64,000 nucleotides of DNA from Deroplatys truncata (taxonomy: Eukaryota; Arthropoda; Insecta; Mantodea; Mantidae). Location of the stretch: the NCBI GenBank assembly GCA_030765065.1, contig CM060979.1, forward strand, positions 106,628,350 through 106,692,349, in the 5' to 3' direction. The notes under the pieces are model-generated. The model saw only the letters and a list, made by a program, of their open reading frames with translations. It ran no database searches and had not been told where the DNA came from. A program made the position numbers and the translations under genes. Of this stretch, positions 11,107-22,242 are shown in pieces (the first letter of the stretch is position 1; each line of letters starts with the position of its first letter).

Positions 11107-11523
11107 TTATCTTCTCATCCTGTGGTAGGTAGTATTTGAGTTTCTAATATAATCTATATTTTTCTTTTGGACTGATTTACATGCTAATGGATAGGGATTT
11201 TCTTTTTTCCTGATAATTGCAGTCATATTAGTCCTTTCTAGTGAATTCCACTCTAGGAAAGATTTTGTGCATAAATCACACAAGTTCACATGGATTTGTG
11301 AATAAAACTGAATGTAGCATATCTCATTTCCCACTGTGATTATGGTCGACTTCTGAGATATAGTTATCTCAGCATAAACAAGAAATGTGTTTAAACTTAT
11401 TTTTGGAAAAACTTGACTTATCTGGTTTCTGAAAAAAAATGTTTCAATCCCTGTAGTAATTGGTAGGTCTGACGGGATGTGTTTGCTCTTTGTCTTCTTA
11501 TGCGCTGAACTCGACACTGTCAC
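11107..11523 (-). CDS. Orphan open reading frame, doubtful
   Basis: An uninterrupted 138-codon frame starts MTVSSSAHKKTKSKH and ends TTYHRMRR. It is Ser/Thr/Ile/Asn-rich, has one CDLC pair, and shows no recognisable domain, signal peptide or membrane segment. It lies outside recognised repeats. It is the longest frame in the window not explained by a transposase or by R1, but such a length is only mildly surprising here. It could be a decayed mobile-element piece, an exon, or chance. The flanks 10,806-11,106 and 11,524-11,834 show nothing recognised. Confidence 0.15.
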   Translation of the reverse strand: MTVSSSAHKKTKSKHIPSDLPITTGIETFFFRNQISQVFPKISLNTFLVYAEITISQKSTIITVGNEICYIQFYSQIHVNLCDLCTKSFLEWNSLERTNMTAIIRKKENPYPLACKSVQKKNIDYIRNSNTTYHRMRR

Positions 11524-11834
11524 AGCTACTGCTACAAGAACCTCAACTCATAACTGTCATATGCTTTATCTAATCATAATGTTTATTCAACCCTTCTCTC
11601 AAGCATTATTTGTATGTTTTTGGACCTGTTTAAACAATTTACATGAAGGTTTCTTACTACTTTTTAAGCAAGCTTTAAAATGTAACAAAATTATAAAAAT
11701 ACGTCGCTGTGTATGAGTACTAAACTGGGCTGATCTTCAGTCCTGTAGTAATTATAACAATTATAGTGTTTAAAACAAACATAAAAACTCCTGATTTTTT
11801 CGGGAAATACATCAAGCATTTGAAGAGATATTGA

Positions 11835-13234
11835 TTAGGCAGCTGTAAGCAACCATATGAACTGGGAACGAATCCTAGACTCCATTTTCCTGCGGTATGC
11901 AGTAATCTCTAGATTCATTGAAACCCTAAAACTTGCTGGAAAGTGTGATAACTCTGAAAGGGAGCATAGGGTTAATCCTACTTTCTCTGAAATACAGCAG
12001 AAACCACTCAAAGGCTTTGATGGGAAGATCGTTAGTTTTGTATTAGCCACTAAATCTAGAATTCACAGCGTAAATGTAGCATCTCCTACATTTGCGTGAT
12101 TATTCAGATTCACGCCGCTAATAAAATAGTTTCATTCCTTTCTAGTCACTTTCGAGTCTGGTGGCATTATTCACGTAACACAACCTTTGTCAAGCAGGCC
12201 GGCATTTCGGGACGCAAGCCTGGAGTAATGCAGAAAGGCAATACTTGTAGAGTTTAAAGTAGAAGCGGCTACATGCAATTGATTGTAGATCGTAGGTTAG
12301 GCATTTGTGTCGCCGCAACCGCTGGGGCTGATGGCCGCTAACGTAACGCAAAGAATTGTATTGGCCCATAAATACCAATATGGTGCATTATAGACGATAT
12401 TTCCTCATTCAAGCTTCACCGCAAGCTTCTTACACTTAATTAAAATTATACACAACTATAAATTAAATAATTTAAAATGAATAATTTATCAATCTAATAA
12501 TAATGTAAATGATAATAATGTATAATCACAATCTGCAACTTCTACTAATATTTAATTAATAACTAATTCAATTATACCGCGAATTGTCACAGTAATTGCC
12601 AAAAACTCTACCGAGGTATTGAAAAAATAAGCTCTTTGAGAATAAATGTGGAACTTTTAAGGGGAAACAAAGAGCATACTTTATGACAATAATTTTAATA
12701 ACACAAGAAGGCTCCATAATAGGATTTTAAATCAATAATTTCAAAATACAACATTAAACACAGTATTATGTCAATAGATTTGCATTATGCTTGCGTACTA
12801 TTTTTGTTATAATGGTGCAAAGTCGCACCAAAAATCGAAGCAGAACAAAATTACAGCGCTACTTTAACATATATAAACTATCTTGGACTAACAGTTGCAT
12901 GAGTAGTTTTTTTAATGTTAATGGTTTACCTTGGTATCTTAACAGGAATCAAAGTAGATAAAGAGATAGAAAACTCCTCTAAAATATATTTCACAAAAAT
13001 TGGAATTTAGATACAATTAAGTCCTTTAAAACTTCCATAAACTTGAAAATGTGAACGCAAATAAATACCTTTGAAACCTACACAAAGAACCAAATACTTC
13101 AGAGTGAAATAAAATTTTTTTCCAATATAACGTTTCTAAAAGCTGACATTCAAGAACATAATATTTGCATCTCATAAATGCACATAAAGCATGGCCATTG
13201 TAGCGTTATTCCTACCTGCTCATTCCTAAAAAAA
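11835..13234. other. Unassigned AT-rich sequence
   Basis: An open frame at 11,857-12,099 has no recognisable motif. The stretch 12,430-12,600 is extremely AT-rich. Nothing else stands out. Confidence 0.4.
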
Positions 13235-13668
13235 TCTGATGTGTTGCACTCACATATCTTTCTCCACTTTCGTAAAAACTATTTTTACAAACGCTTACTC
13301 TCCATCTACTTCATGTTAATCGAGATAAACATTTGCAGAAGATATCTTATTGCTAATGTTCCTGAATTTGCAAGGGGAATATGTTAGGCCTTTAAGCGAT
13401 AATCAAATGTTTTAAGAGCTGGTTGCTATGTGGGGCATTCCATTCTCATTACATGCCCAGGAGATAAAAATAAATAATAAAAAAATAACGAATTCCCATT
13501 TGAGAAAAAGTATAATTATTGGAAAATTCAAACAAATAACAAGGGATGTCTCGAAAACGTAAATGACATAAATTGTGTTTTTTAACGAGATCTGCATTTT
13601 TTGTGTGGCAAAATTTTCTCTATCTCTTACGGTTTACAGCTATCATTCAGAATGAAGAATGCATATTT
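13235..13668 (+). repeat. R1 repeat, 5' half
   Basis: It starts TCTGATGTGTTGCACTCACA and is clear to the CAGAATGAAGAATGCATATT block, then breaks off into unrelated sequence. Confidence 0.8.
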
Positions 13669-14936
13669 TCCAATGCCATATAGTTAATAGCATACCAATA
13701 AGAAATCTGCAACTTATTTTGTGATATTTAGTCCATATTTTGTGACACTGTGTTAATATAGTCATAGAAATCTTCGAAGTGAGTGACAGGTTAAAATGGT
13801 GACCACGATGGTATACATCTACGACCATGGCCGATTTAGTTTTCATACCCCCTACTCAAGGAATGCCTGAATGATACTGGCCCGCGAAAGGTGTACATAA
13901 ACTTTCCTGAAAGATAATATACCACACCCGCAACAGCGGCTTTAGAGCATTGTACAGGCCGACGGTCTGTGAAGTCCCTCCCAGCTAGGTCATGTCAGAA
14001 GCAAAAGTCAGAATCAAGTGCCTCCGGTGAAGGTCGGGAAATAGAACATGCAATGTCATGACATTACAACCAAAAGAGGGCGGGGATATGTACGCATTTT
14101 CATATTACCTCAAAAAATAGCCCACTAATTCCAACACATGTACATGCATATATACATAAATACATATTTCCACACTCATACACGCGGTGATATAACATAA
14201 CGCCACAACAGGTTAATAACAGATGCATTATTTAACCTTGTTATTAGAATATAAAGCGTTTGTAATTACTCATAACACCAGAATACTCATTAAGCTAACT
14301 ATTAACATATATGTAACAACTAAAAACCCCATCCCGGTTATAATTAATTCAATTATTTAATATTAGTGAAGCATATAATATAATAATAGAATTGCCAAAT
14401 TATTTGAAAAAGAATAGCACATGATTCATCATAAATTAAAATCACGATTGCTTAGTATCCGAGACAAATTTGATCGTAACCACGTGTCCGCTGCTGCTAA
14501 TTTTGATGCATTTAAATGCTCTCAGTATAAATTGCCATTGCTTTCTGATTTGTTACTGATTCATGTTCATTATTCTTTCAAACTTGTGTGTGTAATTTGG
14601 TACTTAATTTTGTATTTTCCAAATATCAAAGATAACCGGAAGTTCTTGAAGAAACCTTATTTATAATTAATTCAATATTATATCAAGTATACAATAGAGC
14701 AAAAAATAGTAATCGGTAACGTTAAGTGCGTAAAAAACCATCTCAGCTCTTTTCTCGTTTCTGCTACAATGCGCTTCTCGCGAATGAATCATAACGTACG
14801 ATATTGGTAATAGCATTGTCATGAATGAAGTAACAGACTGTATCTCACGCCTGGTGTTTGATAGTTCATATGCTATCCAAGGTAATCATTCATGAGATAA
14901 TTTACAAAAACCTTAATTAAGATCTTTCAGGCCAAG
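13669..14936. other. Unassigned sequence
   Basis: Nothing recognised up to the candidate exon at 14,932. A GC-richer patch at 13,870-14,100 has no open frame of note. Confidence 0.4.
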
Positions 14937-15128
14937 ATGTCCAATATGCTGTCTTCTCGCTTGCGTAGAATACTGACAAAACCATTCGTGAATAATAATA
15001 GACACAGTAATGGGAATACAGAGCTGAATATTTATAGGGAAGACAGAGAAGGCGAAAACAAACAATATGTTACAATACACAGTGCCGATGATTATATATG
15101 CAGTGGCAGAGACTTCCAAACCAGCTAA
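14937..15128 (+). CDS. Unrecognised 63-codon frame behind a good splice acceptor
   Basis: The frame begins MSNMLSSRLRR and ends SGRDFQTS. It is polar and charged and shows no membrane segment or family I recognise. It is preceded by GATCTTTCAG at 14,922-14,931, a good 3' splice site, and the ATG context AAGATGT is acceptable, so this could be a coding exon that starts or continues in frame. No strong donor lies inside it and it ends at a stop, so it would be a terminal exon. It may equally be chance or a relic. Confidence 0.22.
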   Translation: MSNMLSSRLRRILTKPFVNNNRHSNGNTELNIYREDREGENKQYVTIHSADDYICSGRDFQTS

Positions 15129-15149
15129 CAAACTTTCTTTTAAAAAAAC

Positions 15150-15948
15150 TCTATCTTTTATTGTTTATTAGTGGGTGTAAAAACTATTCTTACGAAAGCT
15201 TCTTTTTGTATTTCATTTTAATTCAGATGAATCTTTGCAGAAATAGCTCATTACACGTTTCCTTGTATATACAAAGAGAACCGTGATAGTCAAATATGTA
15301 AAACTGAACGATATATGCTGAACTTAAAATTCCATACTCTTACCATGACATCGCGAGAAACAACCGAAAATCTACTGACTTTAAAAGAATAGCTAAATAT
15401 TAAACAATTCCAACCATTAATAACGGATATCTTGAAAATAGCTGGTACCACAAAGAAGTTATTTGAAATAAATTGTGTGTTTTACAGAGATCTACATTTC
15501 TTATGTAGTACCTATGTCTTCATTAATCGCTTAACGTTTACCAGTTATACAAGATTACATAAATTTCCTTCTCATTGAAGAGGTCTTCACAAACTATTCA
15601 AGATATGAATTTTATTTGTCATGTAAATATCTTTAATATATGGTATTTTAATCAAAATAGAGAAGTTTTTCATAAAATAAACAAATGCGAAAATCATTCC
15701 ATGTAAAGGGTAGTTGGGTAGGGGATTTTATTCTAAACATTCGTGCCACATCTTTAGAATATACTTAATAACTTTTTGTTTTTGAGTTATGCTGTTCACA
15801 GGCACACATAAGGTTCACACACGGACCTTTTTCTAATCCTCAAAAAGTGTTTTTATGTAGGTATTTCCGTTGAAATCTCGATATCAAATTTTTGGGTGGA
15901 ATGCAATAACTTATCTACCTAATATATACGGGATAGAGAAAGTAAAAG
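15150..15948 (+). repeat. R1 repeat, older subfamily
   Basis: It carries the older-type start (CTATCTTTTATTGTTTATTA and GTGGGTGTAAAAACTATTC), the TACCATGACATCGCGAGAAA block, and the 3' end GGGATAGAGAAAGTAAAAG. The CA tract is nearly absent (15,801-15,825), so the microsatellite expanded mainly in the younger subfamily. Confidence 0.8.
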
Positions 15949-16249
15949 AGAATAATCTCAGGATCTTCCGTCAGATGACTGATTTATATTTGGGAAAATG
16001 TAACTATCAGGCATAAGAATTTCCAAGCATGACAGCCAGGACGAAATAAAATAGTTGAGCTGTTACTGGACTTTACGCAGGGAATTCACAGATAACACCC
16101 CTTGCCGCTCGTGTAGTCTGTTGACGTTTGCAGACAACACTTACGACACCGTGTTTTACCTGCCGTCAGTGAACCCTTGGCCAGTGTTGTACATGTTCTT
16201 TGCATGATAATGTTTAGAGTACCCAGTCTGAAGTCAACTGTCTAAGAAT

Positions 16250-16512
16250 TCCTATGCCTGACAATAACACAGAATGGAATACTTTAAAACGGCTAACTCT
16301 ACAAAAAACATTACTTCACACAACTTGTATATTTCAGCTCCACATTTTATTTTCAAGCAATTTTTTGTCTGTCTCTCATGATTTCGCAATTATAGATATT
16401 TATAAAATATTAAATCAGAAGTGAGGTAACCCTACAACTCAAAGAATATTCAAGGTATACATTTTATTTTTCAAACCAGTATGTCCAATATAAGACACAT
16501 TTATAAAAATGT
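16250..16512 (+). repeat. R1 repeat, middle part (left piece of an interrupted copy)
   Basis: CTCATGATTTCGCAATTATA and ATTCAAGGTATACATTTTAT match the centre of R1. The match stops shortly before the GC-rich foldback. The missing continuation resembles 17,890-18,150. Confidence 0.55.
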
Positions 16513-16555
16513 TAGGACTAGGACTAACTCGACTTACAAGATCCTTTATGCCTGA

Positions 16556-16848
16556 AGCTCCTGCGGGAGGGAGGAGGAGCTGAGAGGAGACAGAGGCGGG
16601 CGGACCAGAAGACACGATATGTAGAGGGCAGGGTCCCTACCTTTTACAGATTGAAACTCCCCGGATGGTAGCTGGTGCAACGGACCCCAAGTGGGATGTG
16701 TAAGCCTGCAGTGGAGAGGGGAGCTCGTTGTACCACCGGGGAGTTTCAAGCTGAAAAATGTAGGGGCCCTATCCTCAGCACTGTCGTGCCCCCTATCCGG
16801 TCGCCCTATGTCTCCTCTCACCTCATCCCTTCCTCCCAGATACGCTCC
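16556..16848. repeat. GC-rich long inverted repeat (foldback)
   Basis: Two arms of about 110 bases pair with each other across a 60-70 base centre. The core is exact over 14 bases: TTGAAACTCCCCGG (16,651-16,664) against CCGGGGAGTTTCAA (16,736-16,749). Outer blocks also pair imperfectly, for example GAGAGGAGACAGAGG with CTATGTCTCCTCTCACC. Transcribed from either strand, it would fold into a long hairpin. It may be two inverted copies of a short element or a MITE-like foldback. The GC-rich sequence continues to about 16,955 without a partner. Confidence 0.75.
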
Positions 16849-16960
16849 GTTAGGGGCCTAGGCACAAAAGGCCCCCTGAAGGTTCAGGTGCTAAGTACCC
16901 CTTCAATCCTGGTCAAACGTCATCCATCTAACCAGATCCGTCGGTTTCGATGATCTCGAA

Positions 16961-17504
16961 CGGGGTGCAAACTGAAATGGTGTACCGTCATTTTGAAACT
17001 GCACTTGTCCCCCTATGATCAATGGTTTGTGTTTTAAGAACACGCTGTGTAGTATGGAAATGCCATGTAGATTAGTAGTCTATGTGCATTCATCTCTGAT
17101 TTAGTTTATTTCTAGTAAATAAAACACGTTACAATGATTTTGGGATATAATAGCATAAAATTCCCGAATTAAATAAGTTATGGGTTGTTGAATAAAGCCT
17201 TTATTTTAAACGAAATAGCTGCTGTACCTCTAGCATGAAGTATATACATATATACCTTTGTGGCTTCACCAGCGTTTTTTTTTACAAAAAACAGTATCTC
17301 GCAGAACGGAGTCGTTAAAGGGAGCTAAGCATAACAGGGAAAAGGAGTACATTTTTTCCTATAATCGAAAAGTTATTACTCAATCACTGTATATGGGGTT
17401 TGATTTATAATAAATAATGACTTATGACTTATTTTTGAAACAGAATGATATAGAAGCTTTATAATAAATAAAGTATAAGTTGTTGTATAGATACTTTGCA
17501 TATA
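16961..17504. other. Unassigned AT-rich sequence
   Basis: No recognised gene or repeat seen. Confidence 0.4.
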
Positions 17505-17870
17505 CAGGATGGACCATTTAAGTTTAGACTGTACAATACCTCCAAAACTGAGCGTTGTAAAAAAAAATGTCTTGAATAAAAGTTGCGTGATATTATGGGG
17601 GAAAGTAAATGCCATTAATCGTTTTTTATTTGTGACGTTGTGATGGTCATTTTAGGGCCAATTTAATTTTTTAAAATGGGAACCTACCTTTTTATGCTGT
17701 TTTCTCACTCACCATAAAAACTAAACAACATTTGTATAAATCACTTTGAAATTGTTTTCCACCGACGTAAATAACAACGAAAATTCTGTTATTTGATATT
17801 CAAGACATTTCTGTCTACAACCCTTAGTTTTGGAGATATTGTACAATCACAACTTAAATATACCGTCTGA
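17505..17870 (+). mobile_element. TACAGGGTG-type MITE, copy 1
   Basis: It begins CAGGATGGACCATTTAAGTT and has an inverted end around 17,810-17,865 (CTACAACCCTTAGTTTTGG, then TTGTACAATCACAAC). The right terminus is decayed. It aligns with the better copy at 48,797-49,134. It has no coding capacity. The TA before it and the end motif place it with Tc1/mariner-type elements. Confidence 0.7.
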
Positions 17871-17889
17871 AATTTGAAGGTTTCAAATT

Positions 17890-18150
17890 TTTGGTAGAGT
17901 ACGGCAATTTTTGAGAAAATAAGACATGACGAAACATTTTTATTGTAAAGGGTATTTTGGGTTAGATTTTTTTTAAATCATGCCGTATCCTTGGAGAATG
18001 CTGAGCTTATTTCTAAAGTTTGGTATCCTTCCTGCTGTCGGGCAAGAGAGGTTCAGTGGATCTCAATACATGTATTTCCAGTGAAATCCCGATATCAAAT
18101 TTTTGTTTGGAATACAATACTTCGTTTATCTACCACAGGTGTGTAGATCT
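17890..18150 (+). repeat. R1 repeat, 3' part (right piece of an interrupted copy)
   Basis: It contains AATTTTTGAGAAAATAAGAC, GTAAAGGGTATTTTGGG and CCAGTGAAATCCCGATATCA, and ends near TATCTACCACAGG. It continues the R1 order where 16,512 broke off, so the foldback and MITE probably split one copy. Confidence 0.6.
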
Positions 18151-18360
18151 CCATTCTACCACACCGGTACTATACCATTAATCTAACATGAAAGATGGCT
18201 GCTAGCGCGCATTCAAGTTCTCTCATCCGATTTATGTGAACACGTTCAAGGCGATAAAATTTGCTCTGACAAGAGAGGTGTATCCATCGAAACCATTTGA
18301 TTGTCATGAAAATTGAATATTCTGTGATCGCAACAGTCTTTTGGTTGGAAAATATTGTTG

Positions 18361-18596
18361 TTACTTTCTCTACTGCTTACCTATAGTAAGTAGAGTATTG
18401 TATTCCACCCAAGAGTTCGATACCGAAATGTTATCAAAAATACACGTTTTGAGGCTCCCTGGATCAGAAAGCCTTTTTAGAAAAATTCCGTGTCGGTGCG
18501 TTGTATCTGTTTGTGTGAGTATGTATGAGCAGCGTAACTCAAAAACGAAAAGTCACTAAATACCAAACTTGGTATTTAAATTCAGTGTATTACAAG
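18361..18596 (-). repeat. R1 repeat, part 1 (split by SINE A)
   Basis: From TTACTTTCTCTACTGCTTAC to TTGGTATTTAAATTCAGTG. The hairpin AAATACCAA-AC-TTGGTATTT is intact at 18,559-18,578. SINE A interrupts it. Confidence 0.8.
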
Positions 18597-18976
18597 ACGC
18601 CGTGGCCGAGTGATTAGACCACTCGCCTCTCACCGAGGTGGCCCGGGTTTAATCCCAGGGACCCGCGTGTGGGATTTGTGGTGGACAAAGCGGCGTCTGG
18701 GCGGGTTTTTTACGGGTTCTCCGGTTTCCCCCGCCATTCATTCCACCAACTACTCCACCCTCACCTTTCCTTTCATCCGTTTCGCTATCATTTCGTTTCA
18801 TCTACTTCCTTCATCCCATACCAGGTATCGAGCTGATCACCCATCCTGGATATTCTGTCTGCTCCATGAGTGTGTCTGCTCCTCGACGGGCCTCTGACCC
18901 CAGGCACCCGCCTGTAAGTCCCTGGGGGGGTGTAAGTCCCCCCACCCACGGCAAACTATCCTCTACATTGGAAAGA
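18597..18976 (+). mobile_element. SINE A, copy 1
   Basis: The tRNA-like head reads CGCCGTGGCCGAGTGATTAG, then GTGGCCCGGGTTTAATCCC (box B). The body matches 43,591-43,972 for about 330 bases (TGGGATTTGTGGTGGAC, CGGTTTCCCCCGCCATTCAT, CCATACCAGGTATCGAGCTG). No target duplication is visible. About 130 bases of the host R1 are missing at the site, so insertion came with a deletion or later loss. Confidence 0.85.
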
Positions 18977-19283
18977 TTGACAAACGATTTTGAATAAAAT
19001 ATCACATTTTTAAAATATAATCATGAAAATAAAATGCACATTTGTAATTTTGTGGAAATAGCCTATGAAGTCCTTTTCATTCTGAATGATTTTTATATAA
19101 TTGGAAAACCGTAAGAGATAGAAATAAATCTTATTGCGTCACAGATGTAGGTATATCTCGTTAAAGTACACAATTTATGTCAAATAACTGTTTTTGTGGC
19201 TTTAAGCATTTCCAAGATATTCTTTGTTATTGGTTTTAATTTTCAAATACTTCGTACTTTTCTTGACTGCAAATTGATATTTG
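18977..19283 (-). repeat. R1 repeat, part 2 (after SINE A)
   Basis: It resumes at ACGATTTTGAATAAAATATC and runs to TTTTCAAATACTTCG, then another minus copy begins without spacer. Confidence 0.75.
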
Positions 19284-19950
19284 TTTTTACTTTCTGTACA
19301 ACCTACTTACCTATAGTAAGTAGAGGAAGTATTGTATTCCAACAAAAATTCTGTAACAAGATTTCAAAAGAAGTACACGTTTTGAAACTCAATGAATAAG
19401 GAAAAAATACCAAAAAAAGTATATAGAAAAAACCCATATGTGTGTGTGAACAACATAAAGTTGGAGAAGCATCAAACTTGGTATTTTAGTTCGGCATCTT
19501 CCAAGGATGTAACCCGAGGATTTTCAAGAAAATCTTCTCACCCCAAGCTACCCTTTACATGGAATATTTTTCGAAAACTTTTATTTTCTCAAAAATGACT
19601 CTAACGATTTTGATTAAGATATCATATGTTTAAGGTATTTTCATGACAAAAGGAAATGTAGGTATATCTTGACTTTTCTGGGAACAACCTCTGAAGTCCT
19701 CTTGATTATGAATAATTTTGCATAAGATACAGACAATATGTTACTGCAAAAAATTGTAAATCTCGCTAAATCACGCAATTTAGGTACTTTTGAGTTGATA
19801 ATTTCCGCGAGATATTCGTTGTTATTGGTTTATATTTTCAAACAATTATACTTTCTCAAATGGGAAGTAATCTGGTTTTCTGTTTTTCTCTTGGTCATAC
19901 AACCAAAACCTAATTTCAAAGCCATTATCACATAGCGACCAGCTCAGGGG
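19284..19950 (-). repeat. R1 repeat, head-to-tail with previous minus copy
   Basis: TTTTTACTTTCTGTACAACC marks the 3' end of the element. It then runs through GAAATGTAGGTATATCTTGA to ATAGCGACCAGCTCAGG, where it is truncated. The 383 bases after it (19,951-20,333) show nothing recognised. Confidence 0.8.
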
Positions 19951-20333
19951 ACCCAGTGTGCTCTATATCGACCATGTTAAAACCATGGAGTTCAGGTATC
20001 TTTTTCTCTGGAACTACATAAGATTTCATAATGAAATTTTTACAGAACTTAAAATACGCCTATCTACACATCTAAACATGGGTTTTTTTCAAAGTGTGTT
20101 ACAGTTCATACGTTATAATATTTTTAACAATCGGCTCATTTTAATCTAAAAAGAAATATAATTAACCACCATATAATGTTTTATTAATATTAAATATTTA
20201 AAATGTGTATCAATACTAAGAAGCAACTGGCGTAAATTTGAACTTTCTAAGTTTGATAGTTTCTGAGAACAATATATTTTTATGTAAAAAATGTAAATAT
20301 TGGTAAACGAGCTTTAAAATAAAACTAAGCTTT

Positions 20334-20388
20334 TTATTGCATTCCAGAACCATATGAAGAGTTATCTGGATCATCTTCCATTTCATCC
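20334..20388 (-). pseudogene. Mutator-like transposase, C-terminal tail beyond the nested mariner
   Basis: The reverse strand reads DEMEDDPDNSSYGSGMQ and a TAA stop (20,334-20,336), an acidic tail ending in YGSGM. It lies just outside the mariner and continues the transposase relic on the other side (22,243-23,833). Removing the mariner with one TA copy brings the two parts into one frame at the junction, apart from a TAG formed by the target TA itself. Confidence 0.6.
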
Positions 20389-20390
20389 TA

Positions 20391-22240
20391 TACAGGGTGA
20401 ATCACCTAAAACTTGCACCGTAAATATTTCGGAAATGGAAAGTGCTATTGGTGTGCAGTTTTCACAGCATTGATTAGTAGTCAGTGGGTCGTACATTTAG
20501 CCTATAAACAGATTTTAATAATACTGATAAAGTATATTTTTTGAGCAAACATACCATTTTTAAATGGAACAATGCCTAGTTACATCATCAGAATAAAGGT
20601 AGGAAAAATTAGAATGTCAGTGGCGTTTGTTGCAAGATTCCAGTGCAAGTGATTTACGAGAAATCTTATTACGCACCGACACTTGTACAACTTGTGGTAG
20701 CACAAACTAAAGAAAAACAAAGGGGAATTGCAATACTTCTGTGGATTCTTACAAGTAAAGAGAACATAGACCTTCAAAAAATGACCACCAGCAGCTTCAA
20801 TACACGCTTCCGGTCTGCTATGGAGCGACTGCTGCACACGTTCTAACATTTCAGCGGAAATTTCAGAGCAGGCAGCAGTAATACGTCGTTTCATGTCGTC
20901 TGGTGTAGTCTGGTCCTTGTAGACAGTGTCTTCCAGCCTTCCCCACAGAAAAAAGTCTAAAGGGGTCAGATCCGGTGAACGGGCCGGCCAAGGTACAGGT
21001 CCTCTTCGTCCAATCCAACGATTTGGAAACAATCCGTTAAGACAAGCTGTAGTACTTCGTGCACTATCGGCTGGACAACCATCATGTTGGTACCACAGCT
21101 TCCTCCTAGTCTGCAAAGGAACGTCTTCTAGCATCTGTGGCAGATGGTCTGTCAGGAGGCTGCGATACTTGTGCGAGTTCATTGTTCCTTCTATGAACAA
21201 AGGACCAATGAGCTGATGATTCACTATCCCACACCACACGTTTAAACTCTATGGACGCTGACGTTCCACCTGACGAAGCCAACGGGGATTGTCAGCAGAC
21301 CAATAGTGCATGTTTCTGCGCTTTACCTGGTCATGATTAGTAAATGTTGCCTCATCACTAAACAAGATAATAATGAATCTGGAGTATCATGTCTTAATGC
21401 CCATGTACAACAGTTAACACGATTCTCAAAATCGTTTCCATGCAGCTCTTGATGGAGAGAGGTTTGACAGGGATGGAATCTATGTCGATGGAGAATGCAC
21501 AGTACACTTGCCCGACTTATGCCACTTCCACGTGTGATTGTGCGGGGACTAATTTGCTGATCTACTGCAACGGTAGCCAAAACATTAATCTCTGCCTCTT
21601 CTCCAGTCACTCGTTTGTTTCTGTTACATTTTCTAGGTGTTACAGTACCACTTTCACGTAATTGGTTGAAGAAGTTGCCGAGATGGTTGACGTCTATTGG
21701 AATACGTTTCCGCATACACCGTACAAGTACGAACTGCATCCTTCCTACACTCTCCATGCACCATGAGCATGTCGGCTTTTTCTGCATTAGTAAACCTCAT
21801 CTTCCACTCACGACTTACTGCTTGAACTGTCACAAACTAACTGACCAGAAAGTCGCAATACAATCAGTGAACAGAAAACACAATGCAAAGATAACAACAT
21901 CGTACCTAGCAACTAAGCAGGTGGAATGGGATAAACAATTGTCGGGGTGGAAACTTTTGAAAATACGATTTCTCGTAAACCACTTGCACTAGAATCCTGC
22001 AACAAAGACCATTGACATTCTAAGTTACCCTACCTTTATTCTGTTGATGTAACTAGGCATTGTTTCGTTTAAAAATTGTATTTGTACTCAAAAATACACT
22101 TTCTCCGTATTATTAAAATCTGTTTATAGGCTAAATGTACCTTCCCCTAACTACCAATCAATGCTGTGAAAACTGCACATCAATAGGACTTTCCATTTAC
22201 GAAATATTTGCGGTGCAAGTTTTAGGTGATTCACCATGTA
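20391..22240 (-). mobile_element. DD41D-type Tc1/mariner element, copy 1
   Basis: A 1,850-bp element begins TACAGGGTGAATCACC and ends with the imperfect complement GGTGATTCACCATGTA. Terminal inverted repeats are about 290-300 bp (20,391-20,680 and 21,941-22,240). TA sits outside both ends (20,389-20,390 and 22,241-22,242), the usual Tc1/mariner target. It carries one transposase gene, now broken. It is inserted in the end of a Mutator-like transposase relic. Confidence 0.9.
20773..21800 (-). pseudogene. DD41D transposase, frameshifted (copy 1)
   Basis: This was the cut-and-paste enzyme that bound the inverted repeats and moved the element. The start is ATG at 21,798-21,800 (MRFTNAEKADMLMV), the helix-turn-helix N-terminus typical of this group. 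A frameshift follows after about 35 residues. The middle reads TGEEAEINVLA and LHQELHGNDFENRVN. The first catalytic Asp is in LFSDEATF, the second in QHDGCPAD, the third in SPDLTPLDFF. Counting gives 41 residues between the second and third Asp, so DD41D. Damage: at least two frameshifts, a TGG-to-TAG stop in RPWSLNVW near 21,249, and an 11-base deletion near 20,775 that removes the normal stop. Inactive. Confidence 0.85.
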
Positions 22241-22242
22241 TA

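Noticed and set aside
16546-16953. Proline/serine-rich proteins on both strands
   Set aside because: Explained by the inverted repeat, which makes both strands read similarly.
18597-18670. True tRNA gene
   Set aside because: The box-A and box-B-like head continues into a body shared with 43,591-43,972 and has no proper acceptor-stem closure, so it is a SINE head. The same holds for 10,288, 42,220, 47,990, 50,415 and 60,400.
20926-21216. Plus-strand frames over the mariner (also at 21,615-21,992)
   Set aside because: They are shadows of the minus-strand transposase.
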